NCBI GenBank assembly: GCA_037191015.1
Contig: JBBCKD010000001.1
Span: 367,480-431,479, forward strand
DNA from: Ravibacter sp037191015
GTDB lineage: Bacteria; Bacteroidota; Bacteroidia; Cytophagales; Spirosomataceae
Length of the DNA: 64,000 nucleotides
Direction of reading: 5' to 3'
In this document: piece after piece, positions 61,301 to 64,000 of the stretch
How the letters are laid out: each line of letters opens with the position of its first letter
How positions within the stretch are numbered: the stretch's first letter is position 1
Position numbers and translations under genes: made by a program
Notes under the pieces: model-generated
What the model was told of the DNA's origin: nothing
The model's input: only the letters and a program-made list of their open reading frames with translations
The model's database searches: none

Positions 61301-61783
61301 CCCTTTCTCGTCTGTGACTTTCCCGGTTAAGGTGATGTCCGGCGGCGTTTGCATTTGCCAGCCTGTATTATCCTGGTCGGCGCCCGGCGTCGGTGTAACA
61401 TTGTCGAGCACGATCCTGCCGTTTATAATCCTGTAACCGAGGTCGAGCGGGGTGAGCAGCTGATCAAGCACCTCGGAGAGCCTCATATTGGTTACATGGA
61501 GATTTACCTGGCGACCAGCGCGAATACGCGCCGAGCTGTAGATAAATTTTATGGAAGCCTGTTTCTCGATCATGTGAATGACCTGCCGGAGCTGGGCCTG
61601 ATCGGCCTGGATAGACACAGCTTTCTGGAGTAGTTCCTGGGCTTTGCTGTCGAAACCATAGGAAAGCCCCGCAAAAGCAATTATCAGAAATAGCTGAAAC
61701 AAGGATATTCTCATTAGCCGTTCTAAAAAACCGGTGGGTAGATTGCCGTACGGGCAACCGTAAACCGGATGGTTTTTCTTCAT
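58364..61783 (-). CDS. SusC/RagA family TonB-dependent transporter with STN signalling domain
   Basis: 1139 aa. The start MKKNHPVYGCPYGN precedes the signal segment (MRISLFQLFLIIAFAGLSYG). STN domain about 55-110 (LRQVIHMIEKQASIKFIYSS, LSEVLDQLLTPLDLGYRIIN); regulatory-like domain (GEGLPGVNILIKGTRQGTVT); SusC signature EEVVVVGYGTVKKSDLTGAV; plug with VIDGFPTGNLNTINPNDIES and TAIYGSRGSNGVVIVTTK; barrel ending VLFGLNFDF. FecR and sigma genes lie upstream. The 234-base gap to fecR carries a perfect terminator facing the other way. SusD follows by 13 bases. Confidence 0.94.
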   Translation of the reverse strand: MKKNHPVYGCPYGNLPTGFLERLMRISLFQLFLIIAFAGLSYGFDSKAQELLQKAVSIQADQAQLRQVIHMIEKQASIKFIYSSARIRAGRQVNLHVTNMRLSEVLDQLLTPLDLGYRIINGRIVLDNVTPTPGADQDNTGWQMQTPPDITLTGKVTDEKGEGLPGVNILIKGTRQGTVTDAGGTFILSVPNEKAVLVFSFVGYVSREIVVGNRTSIDILLEVDEKSLEEVVVVGYGTVKKSDLTGAVTRVGEKEIKATPIIALDRALQGRAAGVMATTSSGAPGASTTIRIRGTGSVNAGNDPLYVIDGFPTGNLNTINPNDIESIEILKDASATAIYGSRGSNGVVIVTTKRGKEGQSNISFESYYGVQKVRRKIPLLNAREYAEFFNEARVNAGNSPYFDGSTPDRPRPETLGEGTDWQDEVLRTAPIQNYQLTFTGGESKTRYSISGNYFHQDGILLNSFFKRYTVRANLDREVKSWLKIGLSSQAAHSRSNSSFTPAQGGLGGGVINAALNFAPVFPIYAENGNYYRDFSSLNGNLVDNPVGLANERTDQYNTIRLLNNFFAELQLWKGLVFRTSWGADVFHSKSNVYSTRLIELGAGANGVASVSASQNINWLNENTLTYQAAYGKLNLTALLGYTTQSYHNESVTANASNFNNDFALFHNLGTGATLRAPASGAGQWALVSYLSRVNLGWDDKYLLTLTARADGSSRFGPNRKYGFFPSGAFAWRVINEDFMKSQSFFSDFKTRVSYGVTGNQSIGDYAYLSNMATSTAVLGGANPTLQTGAMPGGISNLDLSWEKNIQFDAGLDFSLFSDKLQVTADYYIKTTSDLLFQVNVPQTTGYSSSLRNIGKVENRGWEFAVRSFNINKGGFRWNTEFNAAFNRNKVITLDGRPEFLSGSGIGHLQISNTVLMRIGEPLGNFYGRIMDGIFQNQQEISESAQPAARPGDIRYRDINNDGVINDSDRAIIGNGYPKFFGGIDNTFTYKGFDLNIFFQGSYGNDILNYGRFDAYSLNGNGNQAKEVLQRWTPDNPSNTIPRANAAGGRILSSFHIEDGSYLRMKNLSLGYTFPSALLSRIAAKNLRIYVSGQNLLTFTGYKGYDPEVSRFESSSVSQGMDFSDYPTTRTVLFGLNFDF

Positions 61784-61796
61784 ATCTTTGAATGTT

Positions 61797-61926
61797 TTGT
61801 GAAATGGATGTTTTACAAAATAATTCCCTCCTTCATCGGCAGTACCAATGCCTTATGATGAAGTGGTTTGTCGCCGGATGGGAAAAGTGCACAGCTGATC
61901 GTGGTACCAACACGATCAGCTTTTTT
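61797..61926 (+). ncRNA. Predicted antisense RNA over the susC leader (DonS-like), locus 7
   Basis: Plus strand, opposite to susC. TATCTTTG (61783-61790, exact TAnnTTTG) overlaps the complement of the susC ATG at 61783, predicting a start near 61797. It would end at a perfect terminator (stem 61894-61903 with 61911-61920, then TTTTTT 61921-61926), about 130 nt. This is the clearest of three matching arrangements. No -33 element is evident. Confidence 0.55.
61894..61926 (+). terminator. Perfect intrinsic terminator pointing against susC, locus 7
   Basis: GCTGATCGTG-GTACCAA-CACGATCAGC-TTTTTT: a 10-bp perfect stem, 7-base loop and six T on the plus strand, while both fecR and susC are on the minus strand and no plus-strand gene exists nearby. 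It must serve a plus-strand transcript. Confidence 0.75.
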
Positions 61927-62017
61927 GTAATCGAATCTGCATAGGCTTCCTGAGTTTTGAGTGAAAGATTTCAGAGATACCCGGAAAGGTAGCCTCCTTG
62001 TCATGGATTAGTTTAAA

Positions 62018-63076
62018 TTAAATGCCTTCAGTCGGGGTTGAACAGCCTTCGCCGCTGACCAGAATGGAGGTACCCGATACCACGTACCGGGATTTGGTGG
62101 CTGCACAGATCATCTCAAGCTGTTCGAAGAGCGCCAGGTCCGAAAGGTCGGCGGTAAGAGGACAGTTTTTCTGAAGACCGTTTTCCAATTCGATGGAAAT
62201 ACCGTAAGCCTCCCCGAGCTGGCTCAGAACGGTGTGCATTGGTACTTCCTCGAATACAAAAGAAGGCGGAGCAGGGACTTTCTCAGGCTTGGGGAGCATC
62301 CTGGGGTTGTCTACCAGGCTGGTTATCAGCTCGTGGCGGTCTTCAAAATAAACCACTTTCTGATTGGGTGAGAGTATAACCTCTTCCGTTTTTACCGATG
62401 CTTCCTTGTCAGGATCGGGAGCACGTTCGAAAACGGCAACGCGGCCGGTGACGACCTCCACGGAGACACCCTTTTCGGAGTTTGCTTTTATATGAAAGCT
62501 TGTCCCCAGTACTTTGGTTACAAGATTGCCGGTATAGACGAAAAAGGGCTTTTCAGGCATACGGCTTACTTCAAAAAAAGCGTCTCCTGTCAGCACTACC
62601 TTTCTTTCTGTCCCTTCAAATTCTTCCGGGAACAACAGGGTGCCGCCGGGGTCCAGAACAGCCATGCTCCCGTCAGACAACCTGATATGCTCGGGCCGGT
62701 CTGACGGGTTATGCTTTGTAATCCAGCCGGCCGGTTTTTCCGTAGTATCCGCGTATTGAGATACCCGTTCTTCCTTTTGAGACTTAAAGACGGCCAGGCC
62801 CGCAAGGACAACCAGAACGGATGCAGCCACTCCTGCCGCCCAACGCCATATGAATACTTTTGTCTTTCGACGGGGAGCCGCCGTGACTGCGCCGGTTCGC
62901 GATTTTATTTTTTCCCACATCAGCGGCTCGAGCTCTTCCAGGTCGGAGAAATTCAGATTTTCCTGCTCCTCGTTCCGGATAATCCCGAACCAATGCTCTA
63001 CAAATTTTCTTTCCTCCTCCGTACATTCTCCTGCCAGGTATTGTTTCAGAAGGAAGCTAAACTCTTTTCGGCTCAT
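62018..63076 (-). CDS. FecR-family anti-sigma factor
   Basis: 352 aa. Cytosolic part at 1-78 (FSFLLKQYLAGECTEEERKF, VEHWFGIIRNEEQENLNFSD), a membrane helix near 77-92 (WRWAAGVAASVLVVLAGLAV), then the FecR domain (EHIRLSDGSMAVLDPGGTLL, LVTKVLGTSFHIKAN) and a DUF4974 C-terminus (VPMHTVLSQLGEAYGISIEL, FEQLEMICAATKSRYVVSG). It starts 140 bases after the sigma stop. It should restrain the 63789 sigma factor and respond to the STN domain of the downstream SusC. Confidence 0.92.
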   Translation of the reverse strand: MSRKEFSFLLKQYLAGECTEEERKFVEHWFGIIRNEEQENLNFSDLEELEPLMWEKIKSRTGAVTAAPRRKTKVFIWRWAAGVAASVLVVLAGLAVFKSQKEERVSQYADTTEKPAGWITKHNPSDRPEHIRLSDGSMAVLDPGGTLLFPEEFEGTERKVVLTGDAFFEVSRMPEKPFFVYTGNLVTKVLGTSFHIKANSEKGVSVEVVTGRVAVFERAPDPDKEASVKTEEVILSPNQKVVYFEDRHELITSLVDNPRMLPKPEKVPAPPSFVFEEVPMHTVLSQLGEAYGISIELENGLQKNCPLTADLSDLALFEQLEMICAATKSRYVVSGTSILVSGEGCSTPTEGI

Positions 63077-63216
63077 ACTTTTTTCAGCTGTTCGACTTAA
63101 TAGACAAACAACCTGGATTCTGCCGCAAAAGATTTTATATATTGTTGGAAAATTTATATTATATGGAATGAAAACAGCAAAATTTACAGGAATATTGCAA
63201 CGTTATGCGTTTTGAT

Positions 63217-63789
63217 TCACAAATTGAGGAAGAGGGTAACCATGATCAGGTAGTCTTTTAATAGCAGCCTGAGCTTTCTGACAGCCACGGTAATATGGTG
63301 CTCGACCGTTCTTTCGGGGATGTTCATCAGGGAAGAGATTTCCTTAACGGATTTGTACTCTAGCCGGTTCAGCCTGAAAATACGATGTGTTTTTTCCGGA
63401 AGATCGCCGAGTTGCCGCTCTACGGAAGCGATGAGGTCATTAAGTGCGATTTCGTCTTCGGTATTCTGCTCAAAGGGAAGCGCCTCTGCAGTCTGCACGG
63501 CATACTTTTCATGGAGCAGGCGCGACCGGTAGCGGTTGATAATCGCGTTACGAAGCGAAGTATAGAGATAGGCCCCGGGATTGGAAACAGTGATTTTGTC
63601 TCTTTGCTCCCATAGGGTCACGAACAGGTCCTGGATAAGGTCTTCGGGGTTGTCGGTAAGGGGCAGCTTGGTTCTCGCGATAATGAGGAGTTTCTTCCAG
63701 TGCCTTAAGTAAATTTCCTGAAAAGCGTCTGCGTCACCGTTTTTAAGGTGCATGGCGAGCTCTGCATCAGTTAAGGCACGATAATTCAT
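63217..63789 (-). CDS. ECF RNA polymerase sigma factor
   Basis: 190 aa. Region 2: FQEIYLRHWKKLLIIARTKL and NPEDLIQDLFVTLWEQRDKI; region 4: LPEKTHRIFRLNRLEYKSVK and MNIPERTVEHHITVAVRKLR. It ends in a hydrophobic tail (YLIMVTLFLNL). It heads the minus-strand locus 7 (FecR, SusC, SusD, FAD, PQQ). The 211 bases upstream to the window edge hold no gene on either strand, only a palindrome at the very end. Confidence 0.93.
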   Translation of the reverse strand: MNYRALTDAELAMHLKNGDADAFQEIYLRHWKKLLIIARTKLPLTDNPEDLIQDLFVTLWEQRDKITVSNPGAYLYTSLRNAIINRYRSRLLHEKYAVQTAEALPFEQNTEDEIALNDLIASVERQLGDLPEKTHRIFRLNRLEYKSVKEISSLMNIPERTVEHHITVAVRKLRLLLKDYLIMVTLFLNL

Positions 63790-63974
63790 CAGGAGACTTT
63801 ATTCATAATAACTCCTGCTAAAGTACACAAGTTTAAGGCTACTTCCTAGCAGTACAATACTCTTCGCGCTCTTACCGGGTCGGGCTTTTTGAAGGCTTTT
63901 GTGTAGGAGAGACAGTAGCAAAAAATAGGAATCGGGAGAATGTTGACTATATTAGAGATCAGAAATCAGCAGCC

Positions 63975-64000
63975 GGCAACCGGCCGTACGGCCGGTTGCC
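63975..64000. terminator. 26-base perfect palindrome at window edge
   Basis: GGCAACCGGCC-GTAC-GGCCGGTTGCC is completely self-complementary. Its size and GC content match a terminator or post-operon hairpin of a gene beyond the edge. Whether a T-tract follows cannot be seen. Confidence 0.4.

Overview
This window suggests a member of the Bacteroidota, most likely a Cytophagales or Chitinophagales soil or water type (Dyadobacter/Spirosoma-like; genus is a guess). The evidence is four SusC/SusD outer-membrane pairs, three complete ECF sigma/FecR anti-sigma pairs plus a fourth sigma gene, Bacteroidota-type -7 promoter elements (TAnnTTTG) before many genes, few Shine-Dalgarno sequences, and lipoprotein SusD proteins. 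I see no rRNA, tRNA, CRISPR array, prophage or intact transposase.

Layout. (1) 129-812: an ECF sigma gene whose partner lies outside the window. (2) 895-25253, minus strand: a catabolic block built around a SusC without an STN domain (18906-22007) and its SusD, with a GntR-type regulator at 24207-25253. It holds a GH109-like Gfo/Idh/MocA protein, a NanA/DapA-family aldolase, a metallophosphoesterase, a second Gfo/Idh/MocA protein, an MFS permease, an NAD-dependent epimerase, a MurQ/GCKR-like double-SIS protein, an AGE-family epimerase, an HpcH/HpaI aldolase, an SSS symporter with a helical ectodomain, a FAD enzyme, an esterase and a BNR propeller. A decayed 3-hydroxyacyl-CoA dehydrogenase gene sits at 3350-3606, and a plus-strand DoxX gene at 11861-12295 interrupts the block. 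(3) 25398-38259, minus: a second locus in the order sigma, FecR, SusC, SusD, two beta-propellers, DUF4091/GH123-like protein, amidohydrolase. (4) 38477-42241: a RelE/ParE toxin-antitoxin pair, an NdpA-type nucleoid protein and topB. (5) 42442-51027, plus: sigma, FecR, SusC, SusD, sulfatase. (6) 51041-52609: a FAD-dependent housekeeping-type enzyme, followed by a palindrome-rich gap. (7) 53005-63789, minus: sigma, FecR, SusC, SusD, FAD oxidoreductase, PQQ dehydrogenase with an inserted cytochrome c domain.

How the parts fit (inference). In loci 3, 5 and 7 the SusC carries an STN signalling domain and is paired with FecR and sigma, so import is coupled to trans-envelope signalling. In block 2 the SusC lacks STN, and repeated ACCAGTACAG-like motifs lie before the SusC, propeller and GntR genes. 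The enzymes of block 2 belong to families acting on N-acetylhexosamines, sialic or muramic acids and 2-keto-3-deoxy acids, so an acidic amino-sugar glycan is a reasonable but unproven substrate.

The most interesting signal is shared by the three STN-type loci. Each has an intrinsic terminator between fecR and susC that points against susC, and a TAnnTTTG-type element on that same antisense strand overlapping the susC ATG at the same offset. This predicts short antisense RNAs of about 73, 112 and 130 nt covering each susC leader, comparable to the DonS antisense RNAs of Bacteroides.
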